NCBI RefSeq assembly: GCF_008831285.2
Contig: NC_045148.1
Location: forward strand, 6,143,001 to 6,207,000
DNA length: 64,000 bases
Origin: Nymphaea colorata
Lineage: Eukaryota; Streptophyta; Magnoliopsida; Nymphaeales; Nymphaeaceae
Reading direction: 5' to 3'
Shown: piece by piece, positions 36,914 to 48,600 of the stretch
Numbering within the stretch: the first letter of the stretch is position 1
Layout of the letters: each line of letters opens with the position of its first letter
Program-made: the position numbers and the translations under genes
The notes under the pieces: generated by a model
Told to the model about the DNA's origin: nothing
Seen by the model: only the letters and a program-made list of their open reading frames with translations
The model's database searches: none

Positions 36914-38980
36914 TGACTCAAACTTTTGAAAGTCGCTGAGTCATCTAATCAGGACCGTATGATCTAACATGATAAAAATTAAGAGAAAAAAAAAGTGATG
37001 GGTATTTTATCATCTAATATTAGTTATCATCTTTTTTTCTATATTTTTCTCTCAACCATTCACCTGCATCAGAAAAAATATAACTACTTATTTTGCAAGG
37101 TACTTCACACTCAAGATATCAAATTTTCATATCTTACTCACTCGGATAATTAGAACCAGCTTTGGGTGAATTGATTGCAGTTTTCAGAATCATATCTTAA
37201 CCATTTATGCATCGCTAGCTACTTTCCCAACTTGCCTACTTGCAGTCATCTTAAGCCACACATCAATAGCAAACCTCATATATCCTTGCTAGTTAGAACC
37301 ATAAAATAAAGAAAAAGAAGAGACAAGAATAAAAGAATGAGAATTAGTACTCTCTTTCCCATGGTAAACCTTCATGACCTCACTTTTACAAGTGCTTGAA
37401 CGCTTCAAGCCCTTTTTGTCTACTAAAAGAGTGACTTGAGTTTCTTGCCGCACGGCTAAGGTAACTAGAGAATGGACAGGTCTTTCAACTGCCGTGTGAT
37501 TTTGAAACCGCTAGTAAAAAGGTATTGTCTTAATTAATGGTGTTCACGATGTGAGGTACATATTTCATGTGAATTTTGAATGGGCATAACTTGTACCAAT
37601 AGACTTTTCACTTATCACGCCATAAAAAAGAATGGAAAGTCATTGCCACACAAATCCCCAACTTGAGCCACCATGAGGACATATCCCAATATCAAGAAAT
37701 GGGCTACTGGAGCAGCCACTAATGCTGTTCAAATATCTAGATTTAATCAAAGTTTAAGTAGAAATATGTGCCCGACTATGATTTAGAGTTTTACTATCTT
37801 ACAAGTAAGATCAGTCCAGATGCGCCACTCCTCTATCTTGTAAAAAACTATCGTAAAAAGGTTTCAAAGTATGTTCTGTGAATCCCAAGAGCGAGACATA
37901 GAGAGACGGAGATACTTCTTCTCTTCGAAGTCACCGTGAAAAAGATAACAAGGAAGATCGATCCAGCTGCCTAATGCAGCAAAACCAAAGTTTAATTGGT
38001 ATATTTATTTTGGAACTTTTACTTCAAGTTTACAATAACATTGAGGGCATGATAGTGACATCCTTGGGAGATCGAAGTTTCTCATCATCTCACGCATGTT
38101 TTTATGATTTTTCATATGGGTTGGAGCAGGAGTCTGCTGGATCCACTCCCGCAACCATCTCCGGTCCAAATAAGGATGTTGGCTTAACCTCATGATCAAA
38201 GGTGCAGCAGAGCTAAACCCTAGATATTTTTAGAAAAAACATAAAGTTAAATTCAAATTAAAATGAATAAAGCAAGAAAAAACTATTCGAAGGAAATCAA
38301 GAAATGCTTCACTCAACGTATATAGAAACAATATTGTTAATTTAAAACTAACTTTTTTAACTTTAAAAAAAAAAAATCTTTTGAAACTTAAGGAAAGAAT
38401 GTAGATTCGAATAATCTTGTAGACCTTGGGTTGTTTAGGATTTGTCTCTTGAAGCATCCATTTTGAAGTACAGTTAAATGGTTGTATCAGGGCAAGTAGC
38501 AAAGCGAGCAGAAGAAATCATATGAAGTCATTTTTTCAGTTAGGCTCCTCATTTACTTTGGAGGACCTTTGATAAGAAGGGAATATGTGTTTTTTAAAAT
38601 ATATACATCAAACGCATATATCTAAAGCACAAAGTTTTCTATCTCAAATACTTGCTCCATAAGCATGTAATTCAATCTATACAAGTTAACTACTCTTATC
38701 AGTCTTTGCCTTCAAAAGTACTGCTTGAAAGTCCACCACAACTCGCGTTAAGATGGTTATAAAGTTGGCACGTGAACCAACTACTTACAAAACCATCTCG
38801 TTACCATGACAAAATCTGTCAGTTTATTCTTTTTTGACATCTTCCACGTTAACCAGTTATTTTAACAGCTAATTTTTCATGTAACCAAATTTTCATTGAA
38901 TCATGAGAGAATCAAATTAACAACTAAGCAGAAAATTTTTATTGAATCATCACATTATAATCAAATTAACAACTAAGCGT
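34891..38980. other. Intergenic DNA, no recognised gene
   Basis: AT-rich with a long (CT)n(AT)n microsatellite at about 36830-36910. The open frames at 35601-35840, 35706-36032 (minus) and 36018-36311 overlap each other and show no domain or signal. Near 36640-36795 a segment with repeated AAGGACC/GGTCCTTA words may be another small inverted-repeat element. Nothing is supported as a gene. Confidence 0.4.
36830..36910. repeat. (CT)n(AT)n compound microsatellite
   Basis: About 40 bp of CT followed by about 40 bp of AT dinucleotides. Confidence 0.9.
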
Positions 38981-39352
38981 TTTACTTAATTGAAAGAAAA
39001 ATATATATATATAAAAAAAAAAAAGAGGAGAGAGAAATTAAGAGGTAAAAACCGCCAGTAGGTAGCGGGGTCCCTCCTCTATCGGCGGTGGCGCTCGCGG
39101 CCGCTCTTTGTCACGCGCACGCACGCTACACTCGAAGATCGGAGGCAGAGTTTAGGTAACGTGTCTCCGAGCTCGGGCTCTCGTCTCTGGCTCACCCTCT
39201 CTGTCACCCACCACGTATGGTCGTTGCATGCTCCCTCTCACATGCCTCCTTTCCACGTACTCTTCTCTCCCATGCGTCATCTCTTGCGTCCTCCCCTGCA
39301 CACTTCCTTCTTTTCTCCCCCGTAATTTAACCGTCTTCCCCTTCCCCCGCCG

Positions 39353-39360
39353 TATATATT
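39353..39360 (+). promoter_or_regulatory. TATA box candidate of the CCCH zinc-finger gene
   Basis: TATATATT in CCGCCGTATATATTCTCTCTGC, about 127 bp before the start codon and followed by a CT-rich leader typical of plant 5' UTRs. ACGT cores occur upstream (CCACGTATG near 39209, CCACGTACT near 39253). The transcription start is inferred to be near 39385-39395. Confidence 0.5.
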
Positions 39361-39486
39361 CTCTCTGCACTCCCTCTTCTTTCCCTGCACTCCATCCTCT
39401 CCTCTCTCCGCCATTCATGGCTTCTCCTTCTTGACCCGCAGGTTCCCTCTGCATTCTCATCCTTTTACTCCTGCTGTGGGATCAGT

Positions 39487-40671
39487 ATGACGAGTGTTTG
39501 TTGCTCTCCTGAACAGCTGAAGTTCTTAACTGGTAAGAAGGCCAGGCCTTCTTCCGTTTCTGGTTTCCATGAGGCCTTGGATCTGAGCCCCACCGCCACT
39601 ACGACCACCACAGCCGCGACCACTCTCCGGCGCCTTCTTCTCCAGAGGGCCGATTCCCTTCACAGCGACTGCTCTCTTTCCCCTTCCGAAGCCTACGCTT
39701 TGCAGAGGTTCCTGCCTTCTAACTACGAGGATGGCGGTGCGGGCGACGAGGAGGAGGAGGACGCGGTGCCGGATGACTACGCCTGCGACGAGTTCAGGAT
39801 GTACGAGTTCAAGGTCCGGCGGTGCACTCGCGGCCGGAGCCACGATTGGACTGATTGTCCGTTTGCTCATCCTGGGGAGAAGGCCAGGCGCCGGGACCCC
39901 CGCCGGTACAATTATTCCGCCACTCCCTGCCCTGACTTCCGGAAGGGGGCCTGCCGGCGGGGTGACGCCTGCGAGTTCGCCCACGGCGTGTTCGAGTGCT
40001 GGCTCCACCCTTCGAGGTACCGGACGCAGCCCTGCAAGGACGGCTTGAACTGCCGACGGAAGGTCTGCTTCTTCGCCCACACGCCGCAGCAACTGCGCGT
40101 GCCTGGAGGCGGCGGATGCGACACCCGCGGCGGTGGCCGTTCTCCTCGATGCTGCGCTTTCTGCTCGGCTTCCAAGCTCCATCAATGGGTTTCCCAAGGT
40201 GGGTCCTCTCCGAATTCGACGCTGATGGTCGGCGTCTCCCCTTTCTCGCCGCCGGCGTCTCCGCCCATCTCGTCACCCCCTCTGTCCGTGTCTCCCGCTT
40301 CTCCATATTTTTCGGCGTACCAGAGCTTCATATCGGAGCTTGCGAGTTCGCTCGATTCCGTTGATCTCAATTCCACCGCAACCTTCGGCGGGAAGGCCAC
40401 TGGCGCCACCGCCGTTGGGGGTGCGTCCCAGCGATCCCTGTCCTGGTCATCCTTGCCGTCTATTGATCGAACACGCCCTTCCTATTCATGCACTCCGTTT
40501 TCCACGCTCTGGAGGTTCCAGGAAGAGGAGGAAGAAGAGATGGAAAAGGAGACAATGATTCGTGATACCACCACCACCGGCAACAACAACAACAACAACC
40601 AGAATGACACCTCCGTCGCGGCCGCCATATCTGATCCTGATTTCGGGTGGGTAAACGAGCTTATCATGTAG
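39487..40671 (+). CDS. Arginine-rich tandem CCCH zinc-finger protein (RR-TZF)
   Basis: Intronless 394-aa protein of the plant RR-TZF group (AtTZF2/3, OsTZF1 type). These are RNA-binding regulators of mRNA turnover, linked to hormone and stress responses and found in nucleus, cytoplasm and RNA granules. Fingers seen: C148-X7-C156-X5-C162-X3-H166, 16-residue linker, C183-X5-C189-X4-C194-X3-H198, exactly the plant TZF spacing. Before them is the arginine-rich region with a CHCH-like motif C113-X5-H119-X4-C124-X3-H128. An acidic tract (residues 87-92) precedes it. The C-terminal half is Ser/Pro-rich with many SP sites, then a Glu run and an Asn run (NNNNNN), and ends [10 protein letters not shown]. 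The start at 39487 is the first ATG after the CT-rich leader. It has high-GC coding composition, unlike its AT-rich surroundings. Length and single-exon structure match the family. Confidence 0.95.
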   Translation: MTSVCCSPEQLKFLTGKKARPSSVSGFHEALDLSPTATTTTTAATTLRRLLLQRADSLHSDCSLSPSEAYALQRFLPSNYEDGGAGDEEEEDAVPDDYACDEFRMYEFKVRRCTRGRSHDWTDCPFAHPGEKARRRDPRRYNYSATPCPDFRKGACRRGDACEFAHGVFECWLHPSRYRTQPCKDGLNCRRKVCFFAHTPQQLRVPGGGGCDTRGGGRSPRCCAFCSASKLHQWVSQGGSSPNSTLMVGVSPFSPPASPPISSPPLSVSPASPYFSAYQSFISELASSLDSVDLNSTATFGGKATGATAVGGASQRSLSWSSLPSIDRTRPSYSCTPFSTLWRFQEEEEEEMEKETMIRDTTTTGNNNNNNQNDTSVAAAISDPDFGWVNELIM

Positions 40672-41820
40672 ATGTAGAAGAGAGAATGTAAATGGTACAT
40701 AGTTGCGTATGTCCATTATTTTGTGTGTCCATTTTCAGTCAATTTTTTTGGTCTTTTTTCCCCCTTTATTTTGATGTTAAACATTGTCTGTAAACTCAGA
40801 GACGAAGAAAGATGTCTGTCTCTGTTCAGTGTAAATGTTCTTTGCTGTTGAATATATGGGATCGGTTCCTCAGACTCTAAAGCTTCGTCCTCTCCTCGTT
40901 CGTGTGTGTGTGTGTGTTCGCCCGCTCGGCTGCCCTTTGAAATCGACGTGGGCACGCTTTCCGGCTGATCAAACGGTTCTGTTGCCCATCTCTCGATTCA
41001 GTTTCATTCAAATCTGAACCCAATAGTCAGTTCGTACCGGTGGAGCTGTTTGGTCCATTGTAACACCAGGCGTGGGACTCGACCAAGTTCGTGAAGTGGC
41101 ACCGTTTTCATGAAGTTGGTCGTGTTTTGTGTGTGACGAAAGGGCATTGTTACCCGGTGGGGATGAATGTTGTCATTCTTGGTGGCTCAGTTGACCAAAT
41201 ACAGATACATTCATACTTGTTAAACTTCAACACGATCTATAGGACTAAACACGAAAGAAGAAGGTTTTTATTTTTTGAATTTATGACACTGTGATGAATG
41301 AATTTAACGATTCATAACACTGTGATGATTCATGAAGCCAATAAGCAGAAAGGAAGATCACGTTTGCGAGCATGTTAGTCCTCAAATGAAAGCAACTGGA
41401 GGAATGAATTTTATGAACTATGTGACAACTTTGATGACTTCACTAATTCTCTCTCACGTTGTCAACCCACATTTTCAAAAAGGAACAAACATGTCCAATC
41501 ACTGCTGTTTGTCATTTTGTATAGAACAAATTTAACCTGTATTTAGCTCCAGGGGTGTTTGGACGACATTCTTATTAAAAAAAATATATATTGGCTTTGT
41601 TAATTTTAAAAAACTGGTTTGTATGTTTATAAAATTCATTTCTTTTTATGAATAACGTGAAGGAACCAGGTTATTCGATCCCACGTGAAAACCAGGTTTT
41701 CTTAAAAAAATTATTTTTAGATAAATTTTGAATAAAACATAGTTTTGGTATTTATCCAAACAAAAAAAAAAAAAAAAAGCTGCCTTGTTTTTAAAGTGTT
41801 ATCCAAGCATTAAACAAATG
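40672..41820. other. 3' flank of the CCCH gene, no further gene
   Basis: A T-rich 3' untranslated-like stretch lies at 40672-40860, with a (GT)n run near 40903. Beyond that is intergenic DNA. Around 41554-41815 a T/A-rich segment begins GTGTTTGGA and ends TCCAAGCA, perhaps a small inverted-repeat element. Confidence 0.4.
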
Positions 41821-42290
41821 CCTTGAGAAGCGATCGTAACATCTACAGCAAAACACTACCTTAAAACAAATGTCTTGAGACGCGATCGTAACATCTACTA
41901 AATCGAATCTAACATATACTAAATCGAATCGAGCACACGATAGTAACATATCGCAAATCTATGTAAATCGAATTGAATATCGCAAATCTATGTAAATCGA
42001 ATTGAAGACATCTATGTAAATTGAACTGAGGACTCATGAGTAACATCTATAACATCTATGTAAATCGAACTAACATCTAGCAACTGTTACTATGTATCGA
42101 ACTCAAGACATCTAGTAACATATTTAGTAACATCTATGTAAATACATCTAGTAACATTTATGTAAATGGAACTTAACATCTATGTAAATCGAACTGAAAT
42201 ATAAATTGAACTGAAGACATCTAACTGAAGACACGTGATCGTAACATTTACGTAAATCGTCGTAACATCTACTTAAATCAAACTGAAGGC
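41820..42290. repeat. Degenerate tandem repeat of GTAACATCTATGTAAATCGAACTGAAG
   Basis: Roughly 470 bp consisting of many short variants of (G)TAACATCTATGTAAATCGAA and CTGAAGACATCTA, with unit length varying from about 20 to 40 bp. An early longer repeat, CTTGAGA(A/C)GCGATCGTAACATCTAC, appears at 41822 and 41872. No ORF. Confidence 0.8.
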
Positions 42291-42479
42291 TGATCATCTG
42301 CTAGTTATTGGTTTCATCGGGTAAACTAAGTCGAAATAAAGTTTCGTCAACTAAGAACGAGCGGAGGCTCGTTAGAGGGCCCGGTACGGTACACAGCACG
42401 AACCTAAGCTGACGGTGCCGGACCGCTTTGTGTTTGCGGCCTTTCTCCCTTCAGTACAAAAATCATGTACGTGCGCCCT

Positions 42480-42710
42480 ATCGGCTGTGGGAAGCGGCGC
42501 TAGACGTGGCTTTTAACTGACGCCAGCACCACGTGAAGGGGGCATGACCGCACGTGACCCTCCCTAAGCGACCTTCTCGAACCTTCCTTTCTCTCCTTTT
42601 TATTGTTTATTTTTTCCTTCGTGCTCGTCCGTTAATTTTTTTTTATTTTTTATTTTTTAAGTTTTCTTGAGTAGGGAAAGCAGGCGCCACGGCACCCGAT
42701 ACGTGGCAGC
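42480..42710. promoter_or_regulatory. Promoter-like island: four ACGTG cores and a perfect heat-shock element
   Basis: GC-richer island with ACGTGGC at 42504-42510, palindromic CACGTG at 42530-42535 and 42551-42556, and TACGTGGC at 42700-42707 (G-box/ABRE-type). It also has TTCTCGAACCTTC at 42574-42586, a perfect nTTCnnGAAnnTTCn heat-shock element. No gene I recognise starts on either side within 2 kb. Binding and activity are inferred from motifs only. Confidence 0.5.
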
Positions 42711-45700
42711 TGCATGCTGCAGAAACACTGACCGCTAGCAGTTTGATCTTTCGCAGGCACACCATTTCGCTCCTGGTCCCAAACTTTGCCTGGAAACTCA
42801 AAAAACTGCATTTGCTTCTTTTATCGTTAATTTTATGCCGGCAACTTTCGTTTTTTTCTATTTTTTTTTCTTACAAAACACGTCTGCGGGGTTCAGGAGC
42901 GAGGCTACCATTTTTAAAACTTTTACTAACCCTTTTTTTGTTCAAAAGTTTTGAAATATTTAAAGAAAAAAATAAAATTATAAACTATAACATGTAATTT
43001 TCATTTTTAGGCGCCTCGGCCCCTCGTTGGGTTTAAAGTTCCAGCGGGATTTAAACTTTCTTTATGGGTGTAAAACAAAGAGATTTGAATTTAGAAAACA
43101 AATATGAAATTTAAAATCATTATAGGTTAAAAGACCCTTCTTTCTTATAGGTTAACATTAGCAAATTTAAAATCATAAAGATCATGCGTACAACAAAGTC
43201 ACTTGTTCATTTATATTCATGTTGTCGCCATGTTTGCACGAATAAAAAGATTTTGAAACCTATGAGACAAGCTTGAGTTTTTAACTGTCACAGAAGATTC
43301 TACGTATAAATTTAAGAAGCTTATTCTCATACATGTAATCCACCTTCAAATCTAAGTGGACACTACCCCACCTGGTTTCTACTTGTCCTCTCAAGTCGCT
43401 TCAACAATGCTACAATATCCAATATCGTCTTAATACATCCACCATTCATTGAAATGATCAAATCTCAACTTCTTAAGCTCCATCTATGGATCTTAAGTCC
43501 ACCTTCTTATGCATTTGGCTTTGATTCCATATAAAATGAAAGATTGAAAAGTAAAAAACGCAAAAGTATAGGTTGTGCCTCTTCCTTGGTTCGATAGATC
43601 AACGGAGAAGAACCATGAAAAACAAAAAACATAGATTAGAAACATAGTTACATGAAGATATATGAAAGAAAGAAAATGCCACAACAACACAATTCATGAG
43701 GACCTCATAGAGTATCCAATAAAGTAATTTTTATGCATCATGCATTTAGATGTAATGTGTGTGTATATGCATATCACTCAAACAAGTTGTGTATGTCATG
43801 TGGATCCCCAAAACACTAATTAACACATCAATCAACACAACCCTAATAGGGGTCACATAGAGAAAAGCAAAAGGCCTATATGGTCTATTTGAATGGCCAA
43901 GCTTATTATTAAAAAGGTTATAGTCCAAAAACTCAGACAATTCTTGAAAAGAAACTGAACTACATAGAAACATAACATAATAAAATAGACTTGGGTAGGT
44001 GCCCCTAAGTCCTTGCTCAAGCAACTTCTTCCCCGGACCCAAATAACTCAGTAAATGATGCTTTCAGCCCTCAATGAAAAAACATCTTCCCAAAACTTTC
44101 TCTGGTGCTCTATAGCTTCTATTCATAATTGGGACATTGGTTCACCTAGTCGACCATAACTAACTCTAGCGAAGTCTTTTCTTCTTCTTCTTCTTCTTCT
44201 TCTAATTTAGTTTTTTTCTCTTCATTTCTATATTTGTCGCTTACAATTTGCTTGCACACTATTGCCAGTGACTTGGTACCAATAGCCACCATTTGTCAAA
44301 AAACTATAACTCCCTCTCTCTCTCTCTCTCTTTTGTTGTTGTTTGTGTTGTTATTGTTCTTCTTCTTATTATTATTATTTACAATTTAACTTGCTCTTTG
44401 CTCTACCTGATTGCCGATTACTACAATTACGTGTTGGATGTTCGACAATTTGGGCTTTTTTTTGGGAAATATTTGACCATTTAGGAATTTTTCATTTGGG
44501 TATTTGATTTGGCTTCGTGATTAAAGCATTTTCTCTAATTTGCTTTTATGGACTGCCACCATTCACAAGTCTCGTCACCAATAAGGCACTGTTATGAGAG
44601 GGTCATGACAGAGCTAAGAACACGAGTTAGAGAATTTAATAATTGAAAATTTACATTAAATGAAAATGAATCTGCATATTATATCACTATTTTGCACATC
44701 AGTTCTAATTGGTACTAATTGCTTATGCTAGAGTTCGTTAGACATTTGATTTATATTTTAATACATTATCCAAGTTACCAAATTTTTCTCTAATTCATGT
44801 GAGATGTGTAAGCTTATTTGACAAACAAAATGATGATGAAGTCAAAAAGTGAATTTTAAATGACCTAGTTAGTAAGGTTCCCACTATGATTCTTTGGCCA
44901 ATTTACTTGACATTTATCTCTTTCATGATTAAGGTATTGGACTTTATTGTAGAAAATGAATTCACGAAAAGGAGTAAGAATTTAGAATTTGTGTTTTACA
45001 TACACTTGAAGTATAAAGTTTTAGGGATAACTAAAGAAAAATTTCAAACAGTCCAGCAAAATTTAGGTAGTAAACCAACACAATGTCTTCAAAATATTAC
45101 AGACAACGGCTAGACTCTCTTATAAATAGGACATCTATATGTTGCAACAAATTTGCTATTTAAATTCTTGACCCAAGGAGCTCATATATAGACACCCCAT
45201 GATGGCCAAGACATGTAAGTAACATGATTACATGTCTGTATCATTACTTTGTTAGAACGACTTACGCTATCACTGATTAACAACTTCAAGAATAATCGTC
45301 TCTAAGGCAAATACATCGCCTCTCCTTTTAGCAGCATATTTTGTTCTGCTTTTGTTAAAGATTGGTTGATTTATTTCATGTAGTTCTATTCTAGAAACTT
45401 TCGCGGAACATATTTGCATAGATTTGAAAGTCAGTTGTATGCATATATTACAGATCGAAAAATGAAAAGTAAAGTGTGATTGTCAAATTTAAAATTAACA
45501 CTGGCAGAGCTTGTAGAAATTATAGTGATAACTCAACAGCAAATAATATTTTCTCTGCTGGTACTGTATTTATTGATAAAGAAGTTTTAACAAAAGTATA
45601 AAAGGGCCATTTACATGCTAAAAAACTTTTGTGGATGAAGCTCTCTCATGAGCAGAAGGAAAAGATCAATCTGACCTAGGCCCTGACAAGTATAATGGAT

Positions 45701-48600
45701 TTGCAATTTGCATGCGTTTGGATGCTTCTATTGTCAAGGAAATTGCTTCATTGTTTGCGTGCTCAAGGCCAGAACTACCATCCTATGAAAAGGTGAGGGC
45801 AGTGATATGAGAAGTAGGCGCAAGAAAATTAGCCTAGAAATTTTGTAGGTGTGATAGAAAATATGGTTATATCACAGTAACACAAGGCAAAAAGAAAAGT
45901 GCAAGTGAAAAATGGTAGCACAAGCATTATCATTGTTGTTGCTGTTGTTGTAGTTGTTGTTATTTTCTTCACTCAAGTTCACATTCATTGGAAAAAGCAA
46001 CAAGCTTCAGTTTTCAAATGTGCTTCCCAGAAGCAAGATCTGCCTTTAGACCAATGCTGCTTTTAGCAACTATTGTGGAAAGTGTTTCAAGGGAATGTCT
46101 TTCAAGGAAAGATTTTGTTCCGGCTTTCAAATCCTTTTTTTCTTGAAACAAGGGCTCTCAATTACTACTTAATTGAAGTGGGAGTAAGATCTTGTACCTT
46201 AGTGGCACAAGGGGTTGAGTGGGAGCTTTGGCTCTATGCTGCGCAATGGGTCACCCCTGTTCATTGGAAGTTGATAAAGATTTCTTTTTAAGTGTAATCC
46301 TACACGCAGTTACTTTCTCACTCGAGACGTATGTCAGATGGTATATCAATTGTTCCTTTGCCCTTCATTTGGACCTCTCTTTCCTTATCACAAAGAAAAC
46401 ATGTTTGCTTTTACTAATCAAGGAAAATAGCAGGTTTGCTACTCTTCTCACTAGCATCCAACAATCACCAATGCCAATACACTCCGACTTTATATAATGC
46501 ATCGTTGAATTAGAATGTGATCAGGGGATGACCTTGATGCTTTGTTGATGATCAAAAGCAAGCGCTAGGGCTTTTCGGGTTAGTTATGTCTTATTATTTT
46601 GAGAGAAGTTCGATAACAGAAAAAGGTAAAACAGGCTGAATCAGCTGCTTTTCGCTGATTCAAGAGAGAGAGATTGAGAGAAATCAACTATCTATGGCCT
46701 ATATCTAGTGGGGGGTATTGCTAAGTGGCTGATTAAATGAATGTTGGCTGCCTGATAACCACAGCAATTCTGATAATACACCCTCGTCTATTATGCAGTA
46801 GCATTTACGTTTTTAATATATAGGTCCTCATATTAATAACAATCCATCTCGATGGTCTTAAGATACATTTCATGTTGTTTACAGATAAAAGTTTTCAGTT
46901 TTGCGTATAAATGGTTTGGCAATAAGAAAAATATATTACTTGTATTAGCCTTCGTTTTGTCCGTGCAGGAACACACAAGAAAATTTTGAGGCTTGGTTCT
47001 TGACAACAGGCCCTACATTTGGAATGGCTTTAGAAACTGAGTTTAAAAATCTCATTGTGATGGGTAAAGTTGTTATGCGGCCAAATCGAAAATTTTGGGG
47101 TGTTTGCACATGAAGTCTATGTAGAAATTGTACAGATAGTTTCAAAATATAAAGCTGCTGCTCAAAAATGCATGCAGCCGCTATATAATAAATGACCTCT
47201 AAATTGATAAGGAAAATTTTCATTTAAAGTCACTTTTGGCCTTAGTTTAGCCTCCTTTTTTGGGGATGATGAGAAACTTTTCAAAAAGGAAAGCTGCAAA
47301 AAAGACGCACGAAAATATTGGAACCTGAGATCCATTTCCGCATGCTTTAACTTCCTATTACGTCAAAATTTTGATAGCAGCTTTGGAATAATGTCCTAAC
47401 TTTATCGTTGTTCTTTTAATCAAATTAAAGAAAAACTAGTGTTGTTTCTTCTTTTCATTAGAAAAGATAAAAAATTCCCAATTTAAAAGGGCAATATTAC
47501 AACATTCCAAATTTCATAATTTTCAAAATGGAAAACTTCTAGCTAAAACACCTTTCGGAAATCGTCAGCAAAATATTCACTTACATCAGGGAATCCAGAT
47601 GTGTAAATCTCAGGATGTTAGCCTAAACATTGTCCCTAAATTGAAGGAGAGGGTAAGAGGGAGACGGGGAGAGACAGAGAGAGATGACCGATCAGAATAC
47701 TTCAATGACCCATGGTCATCGATAGAGAGAGAAAGAGACTTGATCAAGTGTAACTAAAAGACCCATGGTTATCAATTCGGACCAGCCGACCCTGTCAGTA
47801 TTGCAGAGAACAGGTTTTATACTGGTCAGAGATAAGCTACTGATACAGCCATTCAACAATGTAGGCGTCGCCTAGTACCACTCCTTCGACTATGCGCAAG
47901 TTATGAACAATCGCCTACATGCATCTGAACACGCGGTAAATGGTTGTATTACTGAATGGCATCAAATTAAAGAAATCAAGAAAAATTAAGACCCAATCTA
48001 CTGCACAACAGTTACCTATCAAACACTCTGCAAAAGACTCGCAGATCACCCTGCAAAACAAGCATCAACATGGAGACACAGGCAACCACACTTAACTGGC
48101 CAAACAAAAAGGACCTTTGCCACCATCTTCGTTGCTTTTAAATAACATGATACACTTGCCTTAGGGGAATCTCAACTCCCCAATGTCTCCAACCAGAAGT
48201 GGTGCGATATACACCGCCTAAATGAGCATGAGTGTAGTCTCAGAAAATTCTAATCATGTTTTATTTGGCTTTTGAGAACAAAAATTTCAATATAATTGCC
48301 TCATTATGTAAAACTTATCAGACCAATCCAATAATTGAAAGTCGGGCTTTATTATGCATGCAAGTCTTGAGAAGTATAAAGTACAAAGAAACTCTTTTTT
48401 ACTTTATCTAGTCCAAACTGGCAGTACTGTATTTCTTAGGTTTACATAGGACTTGGATACATTTGAATTCACTGTTCAGTTCGTTGCATATCTGCAACAA
48501 TAAGATGATCACAAAAGTAACACAAACCAACAATTGTTTATCGATGAGCTATCATTACAAGATACCTACAGATTGGTTCGGACCAAGCCATGAAGGAAGA
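42711..48600. other. Intergenic DNA, no recognised gene
   Basis: AT-rich, with a (CTT)n run at 44181-44202, a (CT)n run near 44310-44331 and scattered short ORFs without motifs. A 52-codon open stretch at 45652-45810 looks coding-like. Small GA-rich stretches occur near 46660 and 47645-47740. No RNA gene was seen. Confidence 0.4.
45652..45810 (+). other. Unrecognised coding-like fragment
   Basis: Open frame containing DKYNGFAICMRLDASIVKEI and then ASLFACSRPELPSYEK, followed by AAG|GTGAGG, which resembles a splice donor. There is no start codon at its head, no other exon was found, and I cannot name a family. It may be an exon relic or captured gene fragment. Confidence 0.3.

Noticed and set aside
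39526..40306. Long minus-strand ORFs (223 and 165 codons) opposite the CCCH gene
   Set aside because: Arg/Pro-rich shadow frames produced by the high GC coding sequence on the + strand; no domain.
41554..41815. Possible MITE with GTGTTTGGA...TCCAAGCA ends
   Set aside because: The inverted match is only about 8 bp and no target duplication is visible, so support is too weak to call.
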